Source of the DNA: an uncultured Flavobacteriaceae bacterium
GTDB taxonomy: Bacteria; Bacteroidota; Bacteroidia; Flavobacteriales; Flavobacteriaceae
Assembly (NCBI GenBank): GCA_937929935.1
Contig: CALFUL010000003.1
Coordinates: forward strand, 1 to 64,000
Reading direction: 5' to 3'
DNA length: 64,000 nucleotides
Shown: in pieces, positions 17,841 to 28,461 of the stretch
How the letters are laid out: the number at the start of each line of letters is the position of its first letter
Position numbering within the stretch: the first letter of the stretch is position 1
Program-made: the position numbers and the translations under genes
Notes under the pieces: model-generated
Databases searched by the model: none
Seen by the model: the letters and a program-made list of their open reading frames with translations, nothing else
Told to the model about the DNA's origin: nothing

Positions 17841-18602
17841 ATGGATCTAAATTTGGCAGTACTTATTGATGGCGATAATATTCCCTCAGCCTATATAAAA
17901 GAAATGATGGAAGAAATAGCCAAATACGGTAATCCAACCGTAAAAAGAATTTATGGCGACTGGACAAATCCGCGATTAAATAAGTGGAAAAATCTTCTAT
18001 TAGAAAATGCAATTACCCCCATTCAACAGTATGGCTATACCAAAGGTAAAAATGCCACTGACTCTGCCATGATTATTGATGCTATGGATATTTTATATTC
18101 AGGAAAAGTAAACGGATTCTGCATAGCGAGTAGTGATAGTGATTTTACCAGATTGGCAATAAGAATGCGTGAAGCCGGAATGCAGGTTTTTGGAATAGGT
18201 GAAAAAAAGACACCTAACCCTTTTATTGTAGCATGTGATAAATTTATTTACCTCGAAATATTAAAGAATCAATCAGAAGAGGAAAACAATGACAGCGAGG
18301 GCAGTGTGAAAAAGCCCAAGAATAATTTTGATAAAATAACCTCAAAAGAAATAAGATTAATTGCATCAACAATTGAAGATCTTACTGATGATGATGGGTG
18401 GGCCTTTTTAGGCGATGTAGGTAGTTTGTTGTTAAAAAAGCAACCTAATTTTGATAGTAGAAACTATGGGTTTCAAAAACTAACACCTTTATTAAGTTCA
18501 ATCGATCAGTTTGAATTAGAAAGAAGAGAAGATTCAAAAGGACGAAATAAATTAATTTACGTTAAAAGAAAGTCGAGAAAAAACGCTAAACCTAAACAAT
18601 AA
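17841..18602 (+). CDS. NYN-domain RNase-like protein with OST-HTH/LOTUS domain
   Basis: A 253-residue cytoplasmic protein. The N-terminal NYN (PIN-like) nuclease domain shows the acidic catalytic set in 'LAVLIDGDN' (residues 4-12), 'NATDSAMIIDAMD' and 'IASSDSDFTRLA'. A linker rich in acidic and basic residues follows. A C-terminal winged-helix module of about 70 residues ('WAFLGDVGSLLLKKQPNFDSRNYGFQKLTPLL') fits the OST-HTH/LOTUS domain, known for RNA binding. Such LabA/DUF88-type proteins are presumed to process or degrade RNA. Start moved from 17814 to the ATG at 17841, where the NYN domain begins. Confidence 0.88.
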   Translation: MDLNLAVLIDGDNIPSAYIKEMMEEIAKYGNPTVKRIYGDWTNPRLNKWKNLLLENAITPIQQYGYTKGKNATDSAMIIDAMDILYSGKVNGFCIASSDSDFTRLAIRMREAGMQVFGIGEKKTPNPFIVACDKFIYLEILKNQSEEENNDSEGSVKKPKNNFDKITSKEIRLIASTIEDLTDDDGWAFLGDVGSLLLKKQPNFDSRNYGFQKLTPLLSSIDQFELERREDSKGRNKLIYVKRKSRKNAKPKQ

Positions 18603-18724
18603 AGCATTCAATGTTTTTCTTGTTTAAAACAGTGTATTAACGGCATGGTATTTGAATCTTTTTAAAAAATAATTGATTAAATTTATTTTCAATTAAATTC
18701 TAACACAATATTAATTCAGTAAAA

Positions 18725-19141
18725 ATGCAAAATTCAACAAAAAAATTAGGTGTTCTTTTAATGATTGTTTTCTCTTTTGTTTTCATGCCAACACATGGGG
18801 CCAATACAATAGATCACACCTTACCCACCACAATAGTTAAAGACCACTTATCAGGTGGATGGACGTACACTGCAGCGGATGCTCCAGAAGGTTTTGATAA
18901 AGGTTTCATACTTATTGTAAAATCTGGTGATACGTATAAAGTTCAGGTACAAACGGCAGGTGGCGTTTTTAATGCTACCAACGTTGAAGGTAAAGGACAT
19001 AAAATTAAATTCAATCTTTCAGTAGAAGGTGAAAGCGTAGCTGTATCGTTAACGGCTAGTGGCGACAAAATTACGGGTACAAGTACATCCTCAACTGGAG
19101 TAATTAATATTACAGGTGTCAAAAGCCTTTCGGCTGACTAA
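18725..19141 (+). CDS. Hypothetical secreted protein
   Basis: A 138-residue protein with a signal peptide (about residues 8-25, ending THGA) and a mature part of about 110 residues that is beta-strand rich and full of Gly, Thr, Ser and Val ('GGWTYTAADAPEGFDKGFILIVKSGDTYKVQVQ'). It may be a small lipocalin-like or beta-sandwich periplasmic protein. I do not recognise the family. An intrinsic terminator with a GAAA tetraloop follows it, so it appears monocistronic. Confidence 0.65.
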   Translation: MQNSTKKLGVLLMIVFSFVFMPTHGANTIDHTLPTTIVKDHLSGGWTYTAADAPEGFDKGFILIVKSGDTYKVQVQTAGGVFNATNVEGKGHKIKFNLSVEGESVAVSLTASGDKITGTSTSSTGVINITGVKSLSAD

Positions 19142-19168
19142 GCAGCTTATTAAAATATAGAAGTAACT

Positions 19169-19196
19169 AACTCCTCTGAAAAGAGGAGTTTTTTTA
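19169..19196 (+). terminator. Intrinsic terminator after 18725-19141
   Basis: Stem AACTCCTCT/AGAGGAGTT closed by a GAAA loop and followed by TTTTT, 28 bases after the stop codon. Confidence 0.9.
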
Positions 19197-19288
19197 TCCT
19201 TAAAAATTACCTTACTCAAGTTCTAGTCATATAAAATGCTGATGGTCAACAATAAAATGCTATTTTTAGAGGATTAATTTTTGAACAG

Positions 19289-20917
19289 ATGAAAAAGCTA
19301 GCGATTCTTTTAGTTATTCTTTTAAATGGTTGCGATTTATTAAAAGAAAAAGTTGATTTGGTAATTCTCAACGCCAATGTTTATACTGTTGATACTGAAT
19401 TTTCAAAGGCAGAAGCATTCGCCGTGCATGACGGTAAATTTGTTGCCGTGGGTACTAATGATGAAATAAGTGGGGCATATACTTCAAATCAATTACTTGA
19501 TGCTGATGGGCGAACCATTACGCCAGGTTTAATTGATGCGCATTGTCATTTTTATGGTTTGGGCTTGACCCAACAAATTGTTGATTTGCGCGGTACAAAG
19601 AGTTTTGAAGAAGTGCTAGTGAAAGTGAAGAACTTTCAAGATGAAAACCCAAGTGAGTTTATTCGTGGGCGCGGATGGGATCAAAATGATTGGGAGGTTA
19701 AAGAGTTTCCGGTTAAAACTGAGTTAGATAAACTTTTTCCTGACACACCTGTAGCGCTTGAGCGTATTGATGGCCATGCTTATTTGGTCAATCAAAAGGC
19801 TCTTGACATGGCGGGTATTAAATGGGATACAAAGGTAAAAGGAGGTGAAATAGTTAAAAAATGGAAAAATGGTTACTCCGGCATTACAGGTGTTTTAATT
19901 GATAACCCCATGCAATTGATTGATGCTGTTATACCTGAACCTTCATTAAGTGAAAAAATAAAAGCATTAAAAGATGCTGAAAGAACGTGTTTGAATTACG
20001 GGCTTACCACAGTTAATGACGCGGGTTTAAATCGTGAGACCATTGAACTGATTGATAGTCTGCAACAAGCAAACGAGTTATCGATTCGATTGTATGCTAT
20101 GGTAAGTAATACCAAAGAAAACTTAGACCATTATCTCAAAAACGGAATACTTAAAACAGATCAATTAAATGTTCGATCAGTAAAAGTATATGGCGATGGT
20201 GCTTTGGGTTCACGTGGGGCGGCCTTAAAAGAAGCGTATTCAGATCAACCTAATCATTTTGGTGCCATGATTACGCCTGTTGATGAAATAGGTATGCTTG
20301 CTGAAAGAATTGCCAAAACTGAATTTCAAATGAATACACACGCAATAGGCGATTCAGCAAATGCAGTGGTTCTTAGGGCTTATCAAAAGGCGTTGCAGGG
20401 CAAAAATGACAGAAGATGGAAAATAGAACATGCTCAAGTTGTTTCTTCTGATGATTTTATTCATTTTGAAAATGGTATTATACCTTCAATTCAGCCAACA
20501 CATGCCACTAGTGATATGTATTGGGCAAAAGATCGTATAGGAGCTGAAAGAGAAAAAGGGGCATATGCGTATAAAACATTACTGAACAAAGCTGGTATGG
20601 TTGTTTTAGGTACTGATTTTCCGGTTGAAAAAGTGAGTCCGTTTTTAACCTTTTACGCAGCCGTTACAAGACAAGATTTAGAAGGATACCCAGAAGGAGG
20701 TTATCAAAACCATCAGGCGCTAACAAGAGAAGAAGCCTTACGCGGTATGACCATTTGGGCTGCCTATTCTAATTTTGAAGAAGGTGAGAAAGGAAGTATT
20801 GAAGTAGGTAAGTTTGCTGATTTTGTAATACTTAGTGATGATATTTTAAAAGTGCCAGCCAAGACCATACCTAATATATCAGCAGAATTAACATATATAG
20901 GTGGTGTGGTTAAATAA
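19289..20917 (+). CDS. YtcJ-type amidohydrolase lipoprotein (paralogue 1)
   Basis: A 542-residue amidohydrolase of the YtcJ/NfdA-like group (amidohydrolase family 3). A lipoprotein signal ends in 'LLNGC' (Cys15). The metal-site motif 'GLIDAHCHFYGLG' follows, then the lysine-bearing strand 'VRSVKVYGDGALGSRGA', 'NTHAIGDSANAVV', 'IEHAQVV' and the C-terminal 'LGTDFPVEKVSPFLTFYAAVTRQ'. Such enzymes hydrolyse N-acyl or other amide-type bonds; the substrate is unknown. It is predicted to be periplasmic or membrane anchored. A second gene of the same family lies at 56800-58458 on the other strand. Confidence 0.9.
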   Translation: MKKLAILLVILLNGCDLLKEKVDLVILNANVYTVDTEFSKAEAFAVHDGKFVAVGTNDEISGAYTSNQLLDADGRTITPGLIDAHCHFYGLGLTQQIVDLRGTKSFEEVLVKVKNFQDENPSEFIRGRGWDQNDWEVKEFPVKTELDKLFPDTPVALERIDGHAYLVNQKALDMAGIKWDTKVKGGEIVKKWKNGYSGITGVLIDNPMQLIDAVIPEPSLSEKIKALKDAERTCLNYGLTTVNDAGLNRETIELIDSLQQANELSIRLYAMVSNTKENLDHYLKNGILKTDQLNVRSVKVYGDGALGSRGAALKEAYSDQPNHFGAMITPVDEIGMLAERIAKTEFQMNTHAIGDSANAVVLRAYQKALQGKNDRRWKIEHAQVVSSDDFIHFENGIIPSIQPTHATSDMYWAKDRIGAEREKGAYAYKTLLNKAGMVVLGTDFPVEKVSPFLTFYAAVTRQDLEGYPEGGYQNHQALTREEALRGMTIWAAYSNFEEGEKGSIEVGKFADFVILSDDILKVPAKTIPNISAELTYIGGVVK

Positions 20918-20939
20918 AACTAAAAGTAGTATAGAAAAT

Positions 20940-21356
20940 TTAATTTTGATAGTTTTTAATTACCTCTAAGACGGCTTCTAGATTACCCCAGTTTTCTTTC
21001 TTTCTATATTTTGCAGATTTGTTTCTAATAGCTTCAATTGCCTGTATTTCTTCTTTAGTTACATATTTAAGTAACATTGACCATTTAGCAAATTTTCTAT
21101 GAGTGGTATACCCTTTATCTATAACCACAAGTGAATGATGTCTTTTATCACGTAATATTTCTTCATATAACTCGGTGATAGTTGTTTTATCTCCCTCTAA
21201 GTATTGAATAAATCCTTTAGTTTTTCTGATTAATAGACCAGTTACATCAAGTTTGAAGTTCTTTTTTTTAGCCGATGATGCCATTTCTTCTATTTCAGAA
21301 ATCGACATTTTATGGGTTTCTGAGCTTACGTACAAGAGATAAAAAAACGGAGACAA
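20940..21356 (-). CDS. BLUF-domain blue-light sensor
   Basis: A 138-residue stand-alone BLUF protein that binds FAD to sense blue light. All flavin-pocket residues are present at the same spacing as in AppA: Tyr9, Asn33, Gln51, Trp92 and Met94, within 'FYLLYVSSET', 'KNFKLDVTGLLI', 'FIQYLEG' and 'KFAKWSM'. There is no attached output domain, so signalling must pass to a partner. The first codon is TTG at 21356. The only in-frame ATG downstream would delete the first strand with the essential Tyr, so TTG is preferred. It is divergent from a small unknown gene (21494-21889), a possible partner. Confidence 0.92.
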   Translation of the reverse strand: MSPFFYLLYVSSETHKMSISEIEEMASSAKKKNFKLDVTGLLIRKTKGFIQYLEGDKTTITELYEEILRDKRHHSLVVIDKGYTTHRKFAKWSMLLKYVTKEEIQAIEAIRNKSAKYRKKENWGNLEAVLEVIKNYQN

Positions 21357-21493
21357 GTTGGTGGTAAATTAAATTATAACACACAAAAGTACGTAAATTA
21401 CTACAAAAATATGGATTTTTACAACAAAAATTATATAAAAGTAAGAAAATACCTATTAATTTGCATTGTAATTATTTAACCAAAAACGAAGTA

Positions 21494-21889
21494 ATGAAAA
21501 CAAAAAAAAATAGTTCTAAAGCTGATCTAAAGTTATTGATTGATATCAGTTGCATGGACAAAAGTAATATGGCGGTATTTGAATCATTTCATAAAATGAT
21601 AATAGCATATACGTACAAGGCCACTGATATTGAATTCGATTATAAACGTAAAAGAATACATTTAAATCTTCTTGAAGACGAAATCAAAGGCGTATATCTG
21701 AGAAAATTTGACGATTTATCAACCTATAGAATGTCGGTAAATTTGAAATACAAGAATTTAGATGACTTTTTAAATAGGTGCATCTCCGATTCTGAAGATA
21801 TTTCTAAGTTCTATCCTAATTTGAAATATTGCTTTTTCAAGGGTCGCGCTTCTCAAATGCAAAATACTGCTATTTTAGAAGAAGTTTAA
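21494..21889 (+). CDS. Hypothetical protein divergent from the BLUF gene
   Basis: A 131-residue soluble protein with no signal peptide, a lysine-rich start (MKTKKNSSKADLKLL) and mixed alpha/beta composition ('KYKNLDDFLNRCISDSEDISKFYPNLKYCFFKGR'). I recognise no family. The ORF track starts at 21461, but the ATG at 21494 follows a normal leader and is more plausible. It shares an intergenic region of about 137 bases with the BLUF gene transcribed the other way, so a functional link is possible but unproven. A hairpin follows its stop. Confidence 0.6.
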   Translation: MKTKKNSSKADLKLLIDISCMDKSNMAVFESFHKMIIAYTYKATDIEFDYKRKRIHLNLLEDEIKGVYLRKFDDLSTYRMSVNLKYKNLDDFLNRCISDSEDISKFYPNLKYCFFKGRASQMQNTAILEEV

Positions 21890-21891
21890 AC

Positions 21892-21930
21892 AAAATTAAA
21901 CCGAAACCTAAAAAGCATCGGTTTAATTTT
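21892..21930. terminator. Bidirectional terminator hairpin
   Basis: Inverted repeat AAAATTAAACCGA ... TCGGTTTAATTTT between the convergent 21494-21889 and DUF2911 genes. A/T runs flank both sides, so it can serve both strands. Confidence 0.75.
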
Positions 21931-21945
21931 ATAAGTTTTAAACTG

Positions 21946-22491
21946 CTACATAGATACCATTATTGGTACTGCAACTCTAACTGTGCCCCATGCCATGATC
22001 ATGTGTAAGCCAGTTTCAGCATCATCAAAAACTATTGAGAATTCCTCAATTGAATTTGAATCACTTTTTGAAGTTACTCTTACTCTAGCAACATCTGCCT
22101 CCTCATCATAAGAGTATGAGCCCCATTGATTTAAATTACTGTTCAAAATTATTGTCCATTCCTTGTCTCCAGGAATGGTATATAATGCATAGGTTCCTGC
22201 TTTGATAGCACCGCCACCAATGGTAACATCTTTGTAAAAAGTTATTTCAGGTGCCTCATTAGCACCTGTTCTCCAAACTTTTCCGTTCGGCGCTAAATCA
22301 GAAATAGCTCTTCCTTTTAATTGTGGTCGGCTATAAATAACACGTACGGCTTTGTCTGAAATTTTATAACTAGACGGGTAAGAAGCCGCATCCATCGGGC
22401 TTTTATCTAATCCTGGCATTTTTTGAGCGTTGGCTTCCATTGAAAAAATCAATGCGAATGCCATTATAGCAATAGTAAGTACATCTTTCAT
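21946..22491 (-). CDS. DUF2911 family exported protein
   Basis: A 181-residue protein: signal peptide (ending 'EANAQ' at about residue 22), then a DUF2911 domain with the typical 'VIYSRPQLKGRAISDLAPNGKVWRTGANEA' stretch and 'GGGAIKAGTYALYTIPGDKEWTIILNS'. DUF2911 proteins are common in Bacteroidota periplasm, and their function is unknown. The 218 bases between its start and asnB contain the divergent promoters; I do not see an unambiguous TAnnTTTG box there. Confidence 0.88.
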   Translation of the reverse strand: MKDVLTIAIMAFALIFSMEANAQKMPGLDKSPMDAASYPSSYKISDKAVRVIYSRPQLKGRAISDLAPNGKVWRTGANEAPEITFYKDVTIGGGAIKAGTYALYTIPGDKEWTIILNSNLNQWGSYSYDEEADVARVRVTSKSDSNSIEEFSIVFDDAETGLHMIMAWGTVRVAVPIMVSM

Positions 22492-22709
22492 AAGTGTGTT
22501 TTATTAAAAGTGAATAGTATAGTAAAGGTCGTAAAATTAATTGATGCTTACAGAATGCTTTATTTCTTATAAATGCATTATAGAATAGTTTAAATAATTT
22601 ATTAATTCATTTCATATAATTACAATATGTAAGTCATAAATGCTTTTATATTGTATTATTGAAAGTATATGATCATTTTTGTAGTATAATTGAAATAAAC
22701 CTATTTATT

Positions 22710-24374
22710 ATGTGTGGAATTGTATGTGCCTTTGATTTGAAAGAAAATGCAGAAGTTTTAAGGCCTAAGCTTCTTGAAATGTCTAAAAAAGTGAGACATA
22801 GAGGGCCAGATTGGAATGGAATTTATGCCGATGAAAAAGCTATTCTAGCTCATGAACGTTTGGCAATTGTTGATCCAGCATCAGGAAAACAACCTTTATT
22901 GAGTCCGGATGGTAAATTGATTTTAGCTGCCAATGGCGAAATATATAACCATAGAGAATTAAGAAAAGAATTTGAAGGTTCCTATGATTTTCAAACCGAA
23001 TCTGATTGCGAAGTTATTTTGGCATTATATAAGAAAAAGGGTGTTTCATTTTTAGATGAGATGAACGGAATTTTCGGTTTTGCGATTTATGACTCAGAAA
23101 ATGATGAGTATTTTATTGCTAGAGATCACATGGGTATTATTCCACTATATATGGGGTGGGATCAGAATGGCACTTTTTATGTTGCTTCTGAATTAAAAGC
23201 TTTAGAAGGTACTTGTTCAAGAATTGAATTATTTCCTCCAGGTCATTTTTTACAAAGTAAAAGTGGCGAATTAAAACGTTGGTATAAGCGTGATTGGATG
23301 GACTATGAAGCCGTTAAAGAAAACGAAACTAGTATTGCCAAAATCAAAGATGCCCTAGAAGCTGCTGTACGCAGACAATTAATGTCAGATGTGCCTTATG
23401 GTGTTTTACTTTCGGGGGGGTTAGATTCTTCAGTGACTTCTGCAATTGCCAAAAAATTTGCACAAAAGAGAATAGAGTCTGATGATACTAAAGATGCTTG
23501 GTGGCCTCAATTGCACTCTTTTTCAGTAGGCCTTGAAGGTTCTCCTGATTTAGCGGCAGCTCAAAAGGTGGCTGACCACATTGGTACAGTTCATCATGAA
23601 ATTAAATTTACCATTCAAGAAGGTTTAGATGCTATAAAAGATGTGGTTTACAATTTAGAAACTTATGATATTACAACCATCAGAGCTTCAACGCCTATGT
23701 ATTTAATGGCAAGAGTTATTAAATCAATGGGTATTAAAATGGTATTATCAGGTGAAGGTGCTGACGAGCTGTTCGGAGGCTATTTGTACTTTCATAAGGC
23801 ACCCAACGCACAAGAATTTCATGAAGAAACGGTTCGTAAATTAAGTAAACTACATATGTATGATTGTTTAAGGGCGAACAAATCTTTAGCGGCTTGGGGT
23901 ATTGAAGGTCGCGTTCCGTTTTTAGATAAAGAGTTTATTGATGTTGCGATGAGTATCAATCCACAAGATAAAATGATCAACGGTGAGCGCATGGAAAAAT
24001 GGGTATTGCGTAAGGCTTTTGAAGATATGCTTCCTGAAAGTGTGGCATGGCGTCAAAAAGAACAATTTTCAGATGGGGTAGGCTATAGTTGGATTGATAC
24101 CTTGAAAGAAGTGGTCAATACCGCCGTTAGCGATGAACAATTAGCAAACGCTAAGTTTAGATTTCCTATTCAAACACCAACTTCGAAAGAAGAATTTTAT
24201 TATCGCTCAATATTTGAAGAACATTTTCCTTCTGATGCAGCTGCATTATGCGTACCACAAGAAGCATCGGTGGCCTGTAGTACACAAATAGCCTTAGACT
24301 GGGATGAAGCCTTCAAAAACATGAATGACCCTTCAGGAAGAGCTGTAGCTAATGTTCACGAAGAAGCGTATTAG
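22710..24374 (+). CDS. asnB: Asparagine synthase (glutamine-hydrolysing)
   Basis: AsnB makes asparagine from aspartate, glutamine and ATP. The 554-residue chain begins with Cys2, the N-terminal nucleophile of the class II glutaminase domain (MCGIVCAF), with 'RHRGPDW' and 'NGEIYNH' following. The synthetase domain carries the pyrophosphate loop 'SGGLDSS' at residues 235-241 and 'SGEGADELFGGY'. The Met must be at the start for Cys2 to be exposed, which fixes the start at 22710 rather than the track's 22659. It appears monocistronic, with an intrinsic terminator about 80 bases after the stop. Confidence 0.97.
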   Translation: MCGIVCAFDLKENAEVLRPKLLEMSKKVRHRGPDWNGIYADEKAILAHERLAIVDPASGKQPLLSPDGKLILAANGEIYNHRELRKEFEGSYDFQTESDCEVILALYKKKGVSFLDEMNGIFGFAIYDSENDEYFIARDHMGIIPLYMGWDQNGTFYVASELKALEGTCSRIELFPPGHFLQSKSGELKRWYKRDWMDYEAVKENETSIAKIKDALEAAVRRQLMSDVPYGVLLSGGLDSSVTSAIAKKFAQKRIESDDTKDAWWPQLHSFSVGLEGSPDLAAAQKVADHIGTVHHEIKFTIQEGLDAIKDVVYNLETYDITTIRASTPMYLMARVIKSMGIKMVLSGEGADELFGGYLYFHKAPNAQEFHEETVRKLSKLHMYDCLRANKSLAAWGIEGRVPFLDKEFIDVAMSINPQDKMINGERMEKWVLRKAFEDMLPESVAWRQKEQFSDGVGYSWIDTLKEVVNTAVSDEQLANAKFRFPIQTPTSKEEFYYRSIFEEHFPSDAAALCVPQEASVACSTQIALDWDEAFKNMNDPSGRAVANVHEEAY

Positions 24375-24454
24375 TTTAAGAATACATTAAGACAGTAGAA
24401 CTGTCAACCAATATAAATTCTGTTACATTCAGTTTTTATTTTAATTAGTCAATT

Positions 24455-24482
24455 GACCCTACTTTTTAGTAGGGTCTTTTTG
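24455..24482 (+). terminator. Intrinsic terminator after asnB
   Basis: Stem GACCCTACT/AGTAGGGTC with a TTTT loop, followed by TTTTTG. Confidence 0.88.
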
Positions 24483-24651
24483 ATATAAATTTCTTGAGTT
24501 TAATCATTGATTTGAATAACAGTTGTTTAGGTTTTTTAGGGCTATATTTTTTCCACAATTATTGTTAATAACTTCATGCTATCAAAATCATCAAAAGACT
24601 ATATCTCATAGGCTATTGACTATATTTGTTAGATTGCAAAATTTGAATTAA

Positions 24652-26673
<2,022 letters not shown>

Positions 26674-26700
26674 ATTCAAATAGTCTTAAAACTAAAAAAA

Positions 26701-26731
26701 AACCTGTTCAAATTTTGAACAGGTTTTTTTT
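26701..26731 (+). terminator. Intrinsic terminator after gyrB
   Basis: Stem AACCTGTTCA/TGAACAGGTT around an AT loop and followed by TTTTTT. The preceding A-run makes it usable by the convergent lipoprotein gene on the minus strand too. Confidence 0.9.
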
Positions 26732-26748
26732 GGTATTTGAGGGGCGTA

Positions 26749-27120
26749 TTAATTTTGTCGATAGGCTAAAATTTTACCTTCAATGTTTTTGAGTAATATA
26801 CCATTTTCTGAGTCAGTTATTGTAACTACATCATTGGTTTTGTTTTCTAAGCCAGGGTAAGATATGGTGTAAACTCCATCTTCCTCATCCCATCTAAAAT
26901 CAGTAATTACATCTAATCTTTCATTTTGGTATGAATGAAAACGGCCTAAGTAAACGTCATTGAAAATCCATTCATTCTTTGTTTTTGAATTTTGTGATGT
27001 GGTTTGAGTATCGGCTTTTATCCATTTTCCTATAACAGGATCGTTATTCTCAGGTATGCGAGAACAGTTGCTAACAAAAATGATTGTCAATATGGCGATA
27101 AACGAAAATAATCTTTTCAT
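26749..27120 (-). CDS. Small hypothetical lipoprotein
   Basis: A 123-residue protein with a lipoprotein signal ending 'FVSNC' (Cys19) and a compact mature domain starting 'DPVIGKWIKADTQ'. The G-K-W beginning and later beta strands ('NEWIFNDVYLGRFHSY', 'VYTISYPGLENK') resemble lipocalin-like lipoproteins found across Bacteroidota. Ligand unknown. ATG at 27120. It is convergent with gyrB. Confidence 0.75.
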   Translation of the reverse strand: MKRLFSFIAILTIIFVSNCSRIPENNDPVIGKWIKADTQTTSQNSKTKNEWIFNDVYLGRFHSYQNERLDVITDFRWDEEDGVYTISYPGLENKTNDVVTITDSENGILLKNIEGKILAYRQN

Positions 27121-27384
27121 CTGGTAGGTTTTAGATGCTTGCCTGTAACAAATTGATTTGGGGTTACTTCTGTATAATTTAACGGCAGGTTTACTTCGTG
27201 TATTGCTAAAATTCGATGTATGGTAACCAATTATCGATTTCTTCGTTGAATTGCATCTATTTTTAACAAGAGATGCATTTTGTCGATGTATTTTTTGCGA
27301 TAACCATATGAATTTGAGTCTATTTCATCAAGTAAAATCTTTTGAAAATTTGTATTTTTGAGTAAATATTAAAAACACATTTTC

Positions 27385-28311
27385 ATGAAAATTACTGTTG
27401 TAGGTGCAGGAGCTGTAGGGGCTAGTTGTGCTGAATATATCGCTATTAAAAATTTTGCTTCTGAAGTAGTTTTATTAGATATCAAAGAAGGCTATGCAGA
27501 AGGAAAAGCTATGGATTTGATGCAAACCGCATCTTTAAATGGTTTTGACACAAAAATAACAGGTTCAACAAGTGACTATTCGAAAACTGCAGGAAGCGAC
27601 ATAGCAGTAATCACATCAGGTATTCCAAGAAAACCGGGTATGACACGTGAAGAATTAATAGGTATTAATGCCGGAATTGTAAAGTCAGTTTCTTCAAGTT
27701 TAATTGAACATTCGCCAAATGTGACCCTAATAGTGGTAAGTAACCCAATGGATACGATGACCTATTTAGTTCACAAAACAACAAACCTACCAAAACACAA
27801 AATAATTGGTATGGGTGGGGCACTTGATAGTGCTAGATTTAAATACCGTTTGGCTGAAGCAATGGAAGCACCAATTTCAGATATTGATGGTATGGTAATT
27901 GGCGGTCATAGTGATAAGGGTATGGTACCTTTAGCATCTCACGCTACAAGAAATAGTATTCAAGTATCTGAATTTTTAACGGCTGACAGACTTCAAAAGG
28001 TAGTAGAAGACACTAAAGTTGGTGGGGCAACCTTAACAAAACTATTAGGCACAAGTGCTTGGTACGCACCAGGTGCCGCAGTTTCTGGGTTGGTACAAGC
28101 AATTGCTTGTGACCAGAAAAAAATGTTTCCATGTTCAACCTATTTAGAAGGAGAATATGGTCTAAATGATATTTGTATTGGTGTGCCCGTAATATTAGGT
28201 AAAAACGGAATCGAAAAGATTGTCGACATTCCTTTAAGTGATGCTGAAAAGGCAAAAATGCAAGAGAGTGCAGCAGGTGTAACCAAAACAAATGGTCTGT
28301 TAGAGTTGTAA
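27385..28311 (+). CDS. mdh: Malate dehydrogenase
   Basis: NAD-dependent malate dehydrogenase of the TCA cycle, LDH-like type. The 308-residue chain has the Rossmann loop 'VVGAGAVGAS' at residues 4-13, NAD-binding Asp ('VVLLDI'), and the substrate-binding arginines in 'SGIPRKPGMTREEL'; the residue pattern here favours malate over lactate. 'VVSNPMDTMT' and the catalytic His in 'IGGHSDKGMVP' complete the set. It is monocistronic: TATTTTTG lies at 27353-27360 upstream and a strong terminator follows. Confidence 0.97.
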   Translation: MKITVVGAGAVGASCAEYIAIKNFASEVVLLDIKEGYAEGKAMDLMQTASLNGFDTKITGSTSDYSKTAGSDIAVITSGIPRKPGMTREELIGINAGIVKSVSSSLIEHSPNVTLIVVSNPMDTMTYLVHKTTNLPKHKIIGMGGALDSARFKYRLAEAMEAPISDIDGMVIGGHSDKGMVPLASHATRNSIQVSEFLTADRLQKVVEDTKVGGATLTKLLGTSAWYAPGAAVSGLVQAIACDQKKMFPCSTYLEGEYGLNDICIGVPVILGKNGIEKIVDIPLSDAEKAKMQESAAGVTKTNGLLEL

Positions 28312-28335
28312 TCTAGTAAGCGTTTAGAATTCATA

Positions 28336-28366
28336 AAAACATCCCGCCATCGTGCGGGATGTTTTC
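28336..28366 (+). terminator. Intrinsic terminator after mdh
   Basis: Stem AAAACATCCCGC/GCGGGATGTTTT with a CATCGT loop, 24 bases after the stop. Confidence 0.92.
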
Positions 28367-28392
28367 ATTTCTTACATTAACTACTAAATAAA

Positions 28393-28423
28393 TTGCCATT
28401 TCTTTACGTAAATCCTATATTTG
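28393..28423 (+). promoter_or_regulatory. Bacteroidota-type promoter for secDF
   Basis: TTG at 28393-28395, a 20-base gap, and TATATTTG at 28416-28423 match the flavobacterial consensus. The secDF ATG is 39 bases downstream. Confidence 0.6.
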
Positions 28424-28461
28424 CACGCTGTTAAGAAAACCATCAAAAAATAACATAATCC

